From positions 146,110-210,109 of the forward strand of contig JAKSIF010000002.1 of NCBI GenBank assembly GCA_024398965.1: a stretch of DNA of 64,000 nt, written 5' to 3'. The notes under the pieces were generated by a model. It saw only the letters and a list, made by a program, of their open reading frames with translations. It was not told the origin of the DNA and did no database searches. The stretch is from Fibrobacter sp. (lineage in GTDB: Bacteria; Fibrobacterota; Fibrobacteria; Fibrobacterales; Fibrobacteraceae). A program made the position numbers and the translations under genes. Below are positions 43,844-52,001 of this stretch, piece by piece. The stretch's first letter is position 1; each line of letters starts with the position of its first letter.

Positions 43844-44890
43844 TCACTTCAGCAGAAAATCATTGTTGATGACTTTCATCGACAAAGGTCCCTCTACGAT
43901 TCTACTATAGCACGGATTCTGCGGTCGAATGACAATACCCTCCTTATGATTCCCACTAGCATACAGACCTTTTGCGCGCTCAATCAAACTGTCCACGCAT
44001 TTATACGGCAGATTTTCACCGCATTCTTCAATAGGAACATGGCTCAACCCAGCTGCATCGCAGAACTGCAACATTTCCGCAAGCCCCAAACGGCGATGTA
44101 CATCCATATCGATCAAGGTAAAGACAAACCAGTCTGGTGAAAAAAGTTTTAAACGGTTCTTTTGAATCCCCTCGCCACAGAATTCGCCCTGCACCGCCAC
44201 ATTTTTCAACCCCAACGCCGCAGCACCCTTGGCAATTTTTTCGTGGATATCATTTTTATGAACAAACTTCCAGAAAGGACATTTTGCATCATCAGCATAT
44301 TCAAAGTTACGGCCACACACACCAAAGTTTCCATCAATCAGATACATGGTTACGCTGGTACCATCCATCTTTGTGGAAATGTAATAAGGAACCCCGGAAA
44401 ATTCTTCAATCAACGAAGGCTCCGCCTGCACACGAATTTCGTCAGTCTTTGGAATACCATAGGGCATATCACCAACCGCAGTTCCGCTTCCAGTAGCAAC
44501 TTCCGGCATCATCCACTTGCGCACCCCAAGAGTTTCGGCAACGCTCTCATACAGATTCCACCCCTCTTCCCTAGAATCGACTCCGTCAAGAATACTTAAA
44601 GGAAGCACCAATCCCTGAGAAATCTGGCCGCGGAACCTCTGCGTTTTCAAGAGAAAGCCCTCTCCCATAAGTTCATTCTTTTTGTAGCACGAACTTCTCA
44701 GAAAATCAAATTTTTCACATACCGGCAAAAACGCATCAACCTCAAAATAAACACACAAATCCCCTTCCTTGAATTCGCCTTTTTTAGAAACACACTTCCA
44801 GCCGAGTACAGAAACAAGTTCTATACGGTCAGCCCCTTCAATAGGTTCCACTTTCCAAATTTTTTGAATAGACGCCAGCTTACGTCCCAT
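43844..44890 (-). CDS. RNA ligase, DRB0094 (Rnl5) family
   Basis: A 348-residue ATP-dependent RNA ligase like Deinococcus DRB0094 (DraRnl). An N-terminal OB-type domain (about 1-60, MGRKLASIQKIWKVEPIEGA) precedes the nucleotidyltransferase domain. Motif I is STKMDG with Lys174, motif III VQGEFCGE with Glu236, IIIa WFVFTL, motif IV EGIVIRP with Glu318 and motif V SMKVINND with Lys339; all are intact. DraRnl seals nicks with an RNA 3'-OH. The gene sits between a long structured leader and an ORF6N gene. Confidence 0.9.
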   Translation of the reverse strand: MGRKLASIQKIWKVEPIEGADRIELVSVLGWKCVSKKGEFKEGDLCVYFEVDAFLPVCEKFDFLRSSCYKKNELMGEGFLLKTQRFRGQISQGLVLPLSILDGVDSREEGWNLYESVAETLGVRKWMMPEVATGSGTAVGDMPYGIPKTDEIRVQAEPSLIEEFSGVPYYISTKMDGTSVTMYLIDGNFGVCGRNFEYADDAKCPFWKFVHKNDIHEKIAKGAAALGLKNVAVQGEFCGEGIQKNRLKLFSPDWFVFTLIDMDVHRRLGLAEMLQFCDAAGLSHVPIEECGENLPYKCVDSLIERAKGLYASGNHKEGIVIRPQNPCYSRIVEGPLSMKVINNDFLLK

Positions 44891-45214
44891 TTTTTTACTC
44901 CATTTTTATAAGTCAACAAACCCGCGAAAGCGACATGCCTACGCGACGAAACACAAATGCAACTCAAGCATTTGCACAAAGATTCATGCACAGCGCACAA
45001 TACACGCCATGCAAAGCACAATCAACTAGTTCACAATTTTTTACGGGATGATTTGCAAACGAGATTGGCAAGGGTATTCCTTGGCGTTACCTGACGCATT
45101 GCTGCGTACTCGAGCAGGTCGTGTTCCTGCCAGCTATCCAACCTCACCTACAAAAGGGTGAATGAACCCATCTGGGGATGCTTACGCCCCTATCAACGGG
45201 ATTGTCTAATAACG
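44891..45214 (-). ncRNA. Candidate structured leader RNA, copy B
   Basis: Identical by eye to copy A over 290 nt (44891-45180); the first differences (two bases) fall in the loop of the GGGG/CCCC hairpin and leave the stem intact. It precedes the intact RNA ligase gene. The same six hairpins can form. It could be a cis-regulatory leader, a separate small RNA processed from the ligase transcript, or an RNA substrate or guide for the ligase. Confidence 0.5.
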
Positions 45215-45220
45215 CTACTA

Positions 45221-45249
45221 AAGATAATCAGAAAAAGTTGAGCTGTCAA
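45221..45249 (-). promoter_or_regulatory. Sigma70-like promoter of module B
   Basis: TTGACA (45249-45244), a 17-nt spacer, and TATCTT (45226-45221) on the minus strand, as in module A. The spacer and the start-site region differ at several bases between copies while both boxes are kept. Confidence 0.7.
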
Positions 45250-45269
45250 GAGAGTGTTTTACACCGACA

Positions 45270-45449
45270 TTACGCAAGGTTCGTTATATCCGGGAGTTCA
45301 TCATTATCAGCATCAATGTCGTAGCCATCTGCCACCAACTTTTGATGTCGACAAATCCCTATTTTGCAAGCTGCACGAGGAGTCTCACTTGAATTCAAAC
45401 GTAAACGGTCCAAAATTTCTACAAAGAACGCCAGATCAGCATCGGACAT
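45270..45449 (-). CDS. Small acidic protein, 59 residues
   Basis: The frame begins MSDADLAFFVEILDRLRLNS and ends DELPDITNLA. It is acidic with a helical start and three Cys or His-rich positions in the middle (ACKIGICRH). Its last six codons and stop are the same DNA as the end of hipA at 41221. It may be a remnant of a larger gene cut by recombination, or a genuine small protein. No family is recognised. Confidence 0.45.
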   Translation of the reverse strand: MSDADLAFFVEILDRLRLNSSETPRAACKIGICRHQKLVADGYDIDADNDELPDITNLA

Positions 45450-45512
45450 GACGCAAACCTTTTAATTTAATCCCTAACGTGGAATTCTTAAAAGGATACG
45501 GATTAACGCTAA

Positions 45513-46640
45513 CTAAACATTTTCCCATTTCTGTGACTTGGCAGATACAGCAGCAGCTTGCATCATGGCAAGGCCTTCCAAGGAAGTCTTGATGCCACAA
45601 ACGTACTTGCTTGAAAAGCCACCCGTTGCAAAATACTGCTCCAGGCAATCAGCAATGTCGCGGTAATAGTTGGCAAAAGCCTCGATGAATCCTGCAGGGT
45701 GGCCAGCCTTGAATCGGTTGTAGCGGGGCAAGTTTGCAATCTTCACATCGCCCGTACGGTCGCTAAGACACACACGTCCATGCAGATCGCAAGTCTTTAA
45801 GGTCTCAGGTTCCAGCTGGAACCATTCCGCACTGCCCTCGCTGCCAAAAACTCGGATGCGCAAACCGTTGCGGTTGCCCAAAGCCGTCTTGCTGAACCAA
45901 ACCTGGGCACGAACATTGTTGGTGTACTGCACCAGGGCCCCAACGTTATCCACAATCTGCGGGAACAGGCCAAAGGTAGCCTCATCCGCAACGATGCGGG
46001 TAGGGCGTTCGCCAGTCAAGAAGTACATCATGTTATGAAGATGGCTGCCAAGATCCAGGGAAATCTTTGGAATCACCGTATCCTTCAAGCGCCAGGCCTG
46101 AGGCTTGGGAGGTTCTTTGTTGGCCCCCAGGCGAAGGAAACCTTCCTGGGGCATTTCCACCTGGACCTGCTGAATCTTGCCCAGTTTACCATCTTCAATC
46201 AATTGTTTCAATTCACGGACCATGGGATAGCCCGTATAATTATATGTGGTACAGAAAAAGCCCTTGGTTTCGGCAACTGCGGCTGCAATTCGTTCACCCT
46301 CAGCCACACTTGTAGCAAGGGACTTTTCGCAAATCACCGGAAAACCGGCACGCAGGGCAGCCACCACAATTTCTTCATGAAAATCTGTAGGAGCTAAGAC
46401 CACTACAGCATCCAGCTTACCTTTTTCTGTTTGCAGCAACTGTCGGTAATCGTCGTAAACACGGTCCGAGGCAACGCCCCAAACCTCTGCAGTCTGCTTA
46501 TTGATATCGGGATGGGTACTAAACGCACCGGCCACAAGCTTAAAGCAGCCATCCATCTGGCTTGCCGCTTTATGGACTTCACCGATAGCCGAATTAATAC
46601 CACCGCCAATAAACGCAATTTCAAAAGGATTCTTCTGCAT
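45513..46640 (-). CDS. Gfo/Idh/MocA-family oxidoreductase
   Basis: A 375-residue NAD(P)-dependent sugar dehydrogenase-type protein. The Rossmann start is FEIAFIGGGINSAIG, followed by VVLAPTDFHEEIVVAALRAG and FPVICEKSLATSVAEGERIA, where EKSLA is the usual EKP-type motif with P replaced by S. The substrate domain has ISLDLGSHLHNMM. It is the last gene of the minus-strand sugar operon; oxidation or epimerisation of a nucleotide sugar is likely. Confidence 0.88.
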   Translation of the reverse strand: MQKNPFEIAFIGGGINSAIGEVHKAASQMDGCFKLVAGAFSTHPDINKQTAEVWGVASDRVYDDYRQLLQTEKGKLDAVVVLAPTDFHEEIVVAALRAGFPVICEKSLATSVAEGERIAAAVAETKGFFCTTYNYTGYPMVRELKQLIEDGKLGKIQQVQVEMPQEGFLRLGANKEPPKPQAWRLKDTVIPKISLDLGSHLHNMMYFLTGERPTRIVADEATFGLFPQIVDNVGALVQYTNNVRAQVWFSKTALGNRNGLRIRVFGSEGSAEWFQLEPETLKTCDLHGRVCLSDRTGDVKIANLPRYNRFKAGHPAGFIEAFANYYRDIADCLEQYFATGGFSSKYVCGIKTSLEGLAMMQAAAVSAKSQKWENV

Positions 46641-46659
46641 ATTTCGAATATAATCTTTT

Positions 46660-47853
46660 TTACTTGAAACGAACCTTAATATACTCCGACATCTTTGCTG
46701 TTTTTTCAGTCATTACCTCTACGGAATCAAACTGCATAAAGACAATGCCAGCCTTATAGTAAAGCGGATCCGTAACCTGTTCGCCTTCCTTGAACCACAG
46801 GAATTTCTCAACAACGTTCTTTTGAATCTCCGGAGCAAAATCTACACCGGCAACGACTCCCGTACGATCCGTCATAACGCAGTGACGAAGGAAGTTTGAC
46901 AGCGGCTGAGCTTGAGCCATTCCGAGCAACGTCGAGGAATCCATTCCGCATTCTGCAGAAATAATCATCTTCGGATAATTCACGCCGGTGGCGTACTTCA
47001 CAAACTTGATGTACAAATCCCCAGGAGGCCTGCGGCAAATTTCAATAATGACAGGAGTTCCATCCGCCTTCTCTATGTACTGAATGTGCAGAATGCCATC
47101 CACCAGTTTCAACCTTTCGGCAATACGTTCGCTGTACTCCACCAGAAGCTGCAAGCCATGTTCGCTTGTGGTACTTGGGGTATTGGCACCGCTGACCATG
47201 TACTTGTTCAAGAAATACTGTTCATTATCTGCAAAATAGAAGACAACCTTACCGCCAATCAAGAAGGCGGAAAAACCATGGTTCGTTCCAATCACAAATT
47301 CTTCTACAACAACATGATCTTCACGAGTGCGGGAAACCGCATCTTCGTAGGCTATTAAGGCCTCACTTACATTGTTCACGCGGTGTATTCCCTTGCCGCC
47401 AGTAAGATCCACAGGCTTAACAATCAAAGGGAACTGTAAGCCACCCTCAATGACAGACTTGAATTCATCCAGGCTGCGGACAATCCTTGCCCGAGGCGTG
47501 GGAATTTGCAAGCTTTCCGCCAAGGCGCGGTACTTGTCCTTGTGATGAATCTGCAAGCTGGTTTCAAAACTATCGTGACCAGGCAACCCCAATTTTTCGC
47601 AAACATAAACCGTACTGAGCAAGGCGAAATCATTGCAACCCGAACACACGGCGCTAACGCCCTCGGCACGGGCCAACTCAAGCATGGCGTCTTTATCACT
47701 GAAATCGGCAAAGACATTCTTGTCGGCATAGGGGTGCCCTAGGCCTTCACGGGCATTGCCAGTGGTAATCACAAAGTAACCCAACTCCTGAGCCGCTTGG
47801 ATCAGGGGAATTTCTGCGTGACCGCCACCTAAAAGCAATAAGCGTTTTTTCAT
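46660..47853 (-). CDS. ATP-grasp ligase
   Basis: A 397-residue carboxylate-amine ligase-type enzyme. The N-terminal preATP domain is RLLLLGGGHAEIPLIQAAQE. The ATP-grasp domain has FPLIVKPVDLTGGKGIHRVN (the lid and Lys) and PVIIEICRRPPGD (metal-binding Glu). It overlaps wecE by 4 nt. Next to an aminotransferase, it may attach an amino acid or acyl group to an amino sugar; this is inferred from context. Confidence 0.85.
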   Translation of the reverse strand: MKKRLLLLGGGHAEIPLIQAAQELGYFVITTGNAREGLGHPYADKNVFADFSDKDAMLELARAEGVSAVCSGCNDFALLSTVYVCEKLGLPGHDSFETSLQIHHKDKYRALAESLQIPTPRARIVRSLDEFKSVIEGGLQFPLIVKPVDLTGGKGIHRVNNVSEALIAYEDAVSRTREDHVVVEEFVIGTNHGFSAFLIGGKVVFYFADNEQYFLNKYMVSGANTPSTTSEHGLQLLVEYSERIAERLKLVDGILHIQYIEKADGTPVIIEICRRPPGDLYIKFVKYATGVNYPKMIISAECGMDSSTLLGMAQAQPLSNFLRHCVMTDRTGVVAGVDFAPEIQKNVVEKFLWFKEGEQVTDPLYYKAGIVFMQFDSVEVMTEKTAKMSEYIKVRFK

Positions 47854-48986
47854 CGGAAGAATTCCTCGACCTTGTCACAGACAAAGTCCAAGTCGTCTCG
47901 CTGCAAGCCGTAGAACATGGGCAGTCGCAACAGGCGGTTACTTTCCGACGTAGTATAACGGTCTTCACCACGGAACTCGCCAAAGCGCTTGCCCGCGGGA
48001 GCGTTGTGCAGCGGCACGTAATGGAACACCGCCAGAATTTCATTTTTCACCAGATGGGCAATCATCTTGGTGCGGCCATCCAGATCGGGCATCTTGATGT
48101 AGAACATGTGGGCATTGTGCTTGCAATGATTCGGCACCTTAGGAAGTTCAATAAGGCCTCGCTGTTCTAGCGGTAACAAACGTTCCCGGTAAGACTCCCA
48201 ACTAACCATACGATTGTTAAAAATCTTGTCCGCCTGTTCCAGCTCAGCGTACAAGTAGGCAGCGTTCAGCTCGCTAGGCAAGTAGCTGGACCCCAACTCA
48301 ACCCATGTGTACTTATCCACTTCACCACGATGGAACTGACAACGGTTGGTTCCTTTTTCGCGAATGATCTCTGCATGGTCTGCAAACTTCGGATCGCGAA
48401 TGAGAAGAGCACCGCCCTCCCCCATGCTATAGTTCTTGGTTTCGTGATAACTGTAGCAACCAAAGTCACCCAGAGCACCCAAGGAGCGGCCCTTGTACGT
48501 GGCCATCATTCCCTGGGCGGCATCTTCCACTACAAAAAGGTTATGGCGCTTGGCAATTTCGTTGATAGCATCCATTTCGCAAGCTACGCCAGCATAGTGA
48601 ACTGGAACAATAGCCTTGGTCTTCGCGGTAATGGCAGATTCCACCAGTTTTTCATCCATATTCATGGTATCCGAACGAATATCCACAAACACGCACTTGG
48701 CACCACGCATGGCAAAAGCATCGGCAGTAGAAACAAACGTAAAAGAAGGCATGATGACTTCATCGCCAGGCTTAATATCGCAAAGCAACGCAGCCATTTC
48801 CAAGGCGTGGGTGCAGCTTGTCGTCAGCAAGGCCTTCGCCGTTCCCGTATGTTCCTTCAGCCAGGCATGACACTTCTGGTTAAACTGGCCATCGCCACAA
48901 ATACGTCCGCTTTCCACAGCGGCACGAACATAGTCAAATTCAGAACCCACAAAAGGCGGTTTGTTAAATGGAATACGCATACACAA
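47850..48986 (-). CDS. wecE: dTDP-4-amino-4,6-dideoxygalactose transaminase
   Basis: A 378-residue PLP enzyme of the DegT/DnrJ/EryC1 family, very like E. coli WecE (RffA), which makes dTDP-Fuc4N from the 4-keto sugar. Diagnostic stretches: PFNKPPFVGSEFDYVRAAVE, GRICGDGQFNQKCHAWL, EVIMPSFTFVSTADAF, VPVHYAGVACEMD and HETKNYSMGEGGA with the PLP Lys. The start may be codon 1 or 3 (MCMRIPF). It implies a Fuc4N-type amino sugar in the surface glycan. Confidence 0.93.
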   Translation of the reverse strand: MCMRIPFNKPPFVGSEFDYVRAAVESGRICGDGQFNQKCHAWLKEHTGTAKALLTTSCTHALEMAALLCDIKPGDEVIMPSFTFVSTADAFAMRGAKCVFVDIRSDTMNMDEKLVESAITAKTKAIVPVHYAGVACEMDAINEIAKRHNLFVVEDAAQGMMATYKGRSLGALGDFGCYSYHETKNYSMGEGGALLIRDPKFADHAEIIREKGTNRCQFHRGEVDKYTWVELGSSYLPSELNAAYLYAELEQADKIFNNRMVSWESYRERLLPLEQRGLIELPKVPNHCKHNAHMFYIKMPDLDGRTKMIAHLVKNEILAVFHYVPLHNAPAGKRFGEFRGEDRYTTSESNRLLRLPMFYGLQRDDLDFVCDKVEEFFR

Positions 48987-48987
48987 C

Positions 48988-50286
48988 TCAATTCAAAACA
49001 ACAAAGGGAACCCAACGTTTATAGAAACGCTCTTGAAAACTCAACGGAGACAAAATAGGCTCATGGTCACCCTGCACAATAAATCGAACATTGGGATAAC
49101 GACGAGCCAAATCAGCAATCATCTGCAAGGAACCCATCAAGCGTTCCGTATAGGCAGAATCATTAGCGTCGGCGCTGCCAGCATAATTGCCCCCCAGGCC
49201 AGGCAGAGGAAACTTGGTGTCACGCGTTGTCCAAGCAGCGAAAATTTTTGCAGACAATCCTTGGGCAGAATCATTTGCGAGTTGCACTGTTCCTAAAACA
49301 GAGTCAAGCTTTGCAGACATTTCCGCATCATTATGTTCTTCATTCCATAAAATATTTTGGAAACCAACATTGCGGATATACCAATGACGCCACTGCTCCG
49401 TACTATCCCCACCAAAAAGGAAATAAGTTCCAACACCGGATGCTCCCAAAACCTGAGGAATAAACGTTGTATCGCGCAGACGAGTTACAGAATCACGAAC
49501 CATGTTGAAAATCAAGTCTTCTCGTTCCGCGGTACGAGTGCGGCTATACATACGGCTATGGGCGCCCACCAGCATATTCCCTTCAGAAGAATCAACAAAA
49601 CCTTTTTGACGAAACACGTCCAATTCCCGTTCAAAGCGTTCATTATCCAAGAGAATACCCCAGCTTTCCACAAGGATCAAGACATTGCTTCGCGATGAAT
49701 CCAAGAACCGTCTTGAAATAAACGCCGAATCCATAACATCATACTTGGCCAAAAAATCTTCGGGCAGTTTCTTTCGCTCCACAGGCTTTGGGGCCGTACG
49801 ATCCAAATAATTAATTACAGGGAACTGGGCTAACGGTTGTTCTGCATAATTATTATAGGCAAACAAGTGCGCTATCAGGGACACGAATACAATCAAGTTT
49901 ATAGTAGGAAAATTAAAGGCAGGGACCTTCCAGACCATGACCACAGCAAAACAACATGTCACTATAGGCAAAACGGCGCGCCATCCCATGTCCCAGCCCT
50001 TGATTGCCAAGAGATTGGAAAGATCAGCAAAGGCAACGACAACCATAACCACGACAATGAAAAACATCGCCACGTAGTACAGAACGTTCCTTCTAGATTC
50101 TTCGCGCTTCGCGCTTTGCCCAGGGTGACGCAAGCCCGATTTTACCCACGTAAACAATAACAGCAACGTAAATTCTTCAAACCCGAAAAGTCCACGCACA
50201 ATATCCTGCCCCTTCTCGAATGTTACCAAGAAAGGCACGATAGTTATCAGCGCACTGGCAATTAAAGGGTAAATCAACCGCATCAT
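48988..50286 (-). CDS. Membrane-bound sulfatase/phosphotransferase-like enzyme
   Basis: A 432-residue protein. About four or five membrane helices fill residues 1-150. A periplasmic alkaline-phosphatase-superfamily domain follows, with VLILVESWG, the nucleophile region after it, and VQGDHEPILSP, where Asp-His bind metal. Such enzymes transfer or remove phospho groups on lipids or glycans. Residues about 50-65 (RHPGQSAKREES) are encoded by a dispersed repeat word. It heads the four-gene minus-strand operon. Confidence 0.78.
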   Translation of the reverse strand: MMRLIYPLIASALITIVPFLVTFEKGQDIVRGLFGFEEFTLLLLFTWVKSGLRHPGQSAKREESRRNVLYYVAMFFIVVVMVVVAFADLSNLLAIKGWDMGWRAVLPIVTCCFAVVMVWKVPAFNFPTINLIVFVSLIAHLFAYNNYAEQPLAQFPVINYLDRTAPKPVERKKLPEDFLAKYDVMDSAFISRRFLDSSRSNVLILVESWGILLDNERFERELDVFRQKGFVDSSEGNMLVGAHSRMYSRTRTAEREDLIFNMVRDSVTRLRDTTFIPQVLGASGVGTYFLFGGDSTEQWRHWYIRNVGFQNILWNEEHNDAEMSAKLDSVLGTVQLANDSAQGLSAKIFAAWTTRDTKFPLPGLGGNYAGSADANDSAYTERLMGSLQMIADLARRYPNVRFIVQGDHEPILSPLSFQERFYKRWVPFVVLN

Positions 50287-50344
50287 AGCACAAAATGTAA
50301 ATTAATATCAACCAATATGGTGTTTTCTTTTTATATTCCTGCCC

Positions 50345-51349
50345 ATGAGCGAGCAAAAAAGCCCCACCAAGATTTCCTTCGTTATCCCTTGCTATCGTAG
50401 CCAGGGAACTATCGAGACCGTGGTCAACGAAATTCGCGAGACCGTGGCTGCGCAAAACGCAAAGCAAGATTCTTTGACTCCACCCTTACAGGGTTCCGCT
50501 CAGAATGACAAACGAGTCTTTGATTACGAAATCGTATTGGTGAACGACTGTAGCCCCGACAACGTCTGGGATGTTATCAAGAGTCTCGCTGCAGCAGACC
50601 CGAAAATCAAGGGAATCTGCCTCGCCAAGAATTTCGGTCAACACTGCGCCCTTATGGCTGGCTATGGTGCCGCCACCGGCGATTACGTGGTAAGTTTGGA
50701 TGACGACGGCCAGACTCCTGCCAGCGAAACCTTTAAGCTGGTGAACAAGCTGGAAGAAGGCTTTGACGTGGTCTACGGCTATTACCAGCACAAGAAGGAA
50801 CACCTGTTCCGCCGCTTCGGCAGCTGGACCAACAAGAAGATGGCAGAATCTATCATCGGCCAGCCCAGGACTCTGCAAACCACCAGTTTCTTCATCATGA
50901 GAAAATTCATCGTTGAAGAAATCGTTCGCTACCCAAATCCATTTGCCTACATCAGCGGCCTTGTATTCCGAGCCACCAAGAACCTCGGTAACGTGGAGGT
51001 AGAACACCGCAACCGTCTGGAAGGAACATCCGGCTACACCATCGCAGGCCTCATCCGCCTATGGATCAACGGTTTTACCGCCTTTAGCGTTACCCCGCTG
51101 CGTTTTGCTACCATCGCAGGCATCATCTGCGCCATTGTGGGGCTTGCCGCCGGCGGATTCGTGGTGTACGAAAAGTTTATGCGTCCCGAAATTCCTGTAG
51201 GCTATACCAGCCTCTTAGCAACTCTACTATTTGTCGGCGGCATGATTATGCTGCTTCTTGGAATGATCGGTGAATACGTTGGTCGCATCTACATCAGCAT
51301 CAATCAAAGCCCACAGTATGTGATTCGAGAGAGGACTGATATAAATTAA
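50345..51349 (+). CDS. Glycosyltransferase family 2 (GtrB/ArnC-like)
   Basis: A 334-residue polyprenyl-phosphate glycosyltransferase type. The GT-A core has FVIPCYRSQG, VLVNDCSPDN, YVVSLDDDGQ (the DxD) and the EVEHRNRLEGTSGY loop. Two membrane helices are at the C terminus. It transfers a sugar to undecaprenyl phosphate on the cytoplasmic face. Between residues 36 and 58 an extra segment (KQDSLTPPLQGSAQNDKRV) is not part of the family core and comes from an inserted repeat. TATATT ends 7 nt before the ATG. Confidence 0.9.
   Translation: MSEQKSPTKISFVIPCYRSQGTIETVVNEIRETVAAQNAKQDSLTPPLQGSAQNDKRVFDYEIVLVNDCSPDNVWDVIKSLAAADPKIKGICLAKNFGQHCALMAGYGAATGDYVVSLDDDGQTPASETFKLVNKLEEGFDVVYGYYQHKKEHLFRRFGSWTNKKMAESIIGQPRTLQTTSFFIMRKFIVEEIVRYPNPFAYISGLVFRATKNLGNVEVEHRNRLEGTSGYTIAGLIRLWINGFTAFSVTPLRFATIAGIICAIVGLAAGGFVVYEKFMRPEIPVGYTSLLATLLFVGGMIMLLLGMIGEYVGRIYISINQSPQYVIRERTDIN
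50458..50517 (+). repeat. Dispersed repeat inserted in frame in the GT2 gene
   Basis: GATTCTTTGACTCC ... GGGTTCCGCTCAGAATGAC is an intergenic-type repeat. It adds about 20 codons between the first beta-alpha unit and the VLVNDCS strand without breaking the frame. Related words occur at 32448-32480, 50090-50135 and 55409-55437. Confidence 0.65.
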
Positions 51350-51376
51350 ACTTTAGATTTAATCGAAAAATAAAAT

Positions 51377-51979
51377 ATGAAGAAAAAAGGTTTTTCACTT
51401 GTTGAAGTCATGGTAGTCATTGTCATCTTGGGTATTTTGGCGGCAGTTGCCGTACCACAAGTATTCAACATGATTGAACGATCCAAGCGTAAAATTGACG
51501 CAACCAACGCCATGGAACTGGCAAACATTCTTGATAGAGCTTATGGTTCCGGTGTTATCACCTTCCCGGAAAATTCAAGCTACAATATCACCTCCAACAA
51601 TGGCAGGATCGATGTTGGAATGTCCGTCGCCGTATTCGTCAACAAAAACGGCACAAACTACTACCGTGGAAGTGGAAGCGTCCTGGTCAACGGCGGAGAC
51701 TACCACTCCGACAACGGGGTCGCTTACAGACGCATTCAAAGGCTCTTTGAAGAGGCTGGTTTTGTAAACGTTGCTGTAAACTCAAAAAATCCCGAAAACA
51801 GTTGGGAATGTTACGGAGCAGCCCTCTTTGCTGGCGGAGTCATCAAAATTTTCTCCAGCGCAAACGCAAGCGAATGCACCACAACGACCGCCGGCGGCAA
51901 CTACGAAACCGTTCTTAATAGAGCAATGAACGGAAACAACCCCATCAAGCCCTATCTGTCCGGCAAATACGCACAGTAA
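51377..51979 (+). CDS. Type IV pilin-like / pseudopilin protein
   Basis: A 200-residue protein with a class III signal: MKKKG, cleavage, then FSLVEVMVVIVILGILAAVA with the conserved Glu5 of the mature form. A globular Asn/Gly/Ser-rich head with two late Cys (SWECYG ... SECTT) follows. It is likely a minor pilin or type II secretion pseudopilin processed by PilD. It lies 27 nt after the glycosyltransferase gene, an unusual place for a lone pilin. Confidence 0.85.
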   Translation: MKKKGFSLVEVMVVIVILGILAAVAVPQVFNMIERSKRKIDATNAMELANILDRAYGSGVITFPENSSYNITSNNGRIDVGMSVAVFVNKNGTNYYRGSGSVLVNGGDYHSDNGVAYRRIQRLFEEAGFVNVAVNSKNPENSWECYGAALFAGGVIKIFSSANASECTTTTAGGNYETVLNRAMNGNNPIKPYLSGKYAQ

Positions 51980-52001
51980 TTTATAATCTCCACGTTTAAG
52001 A

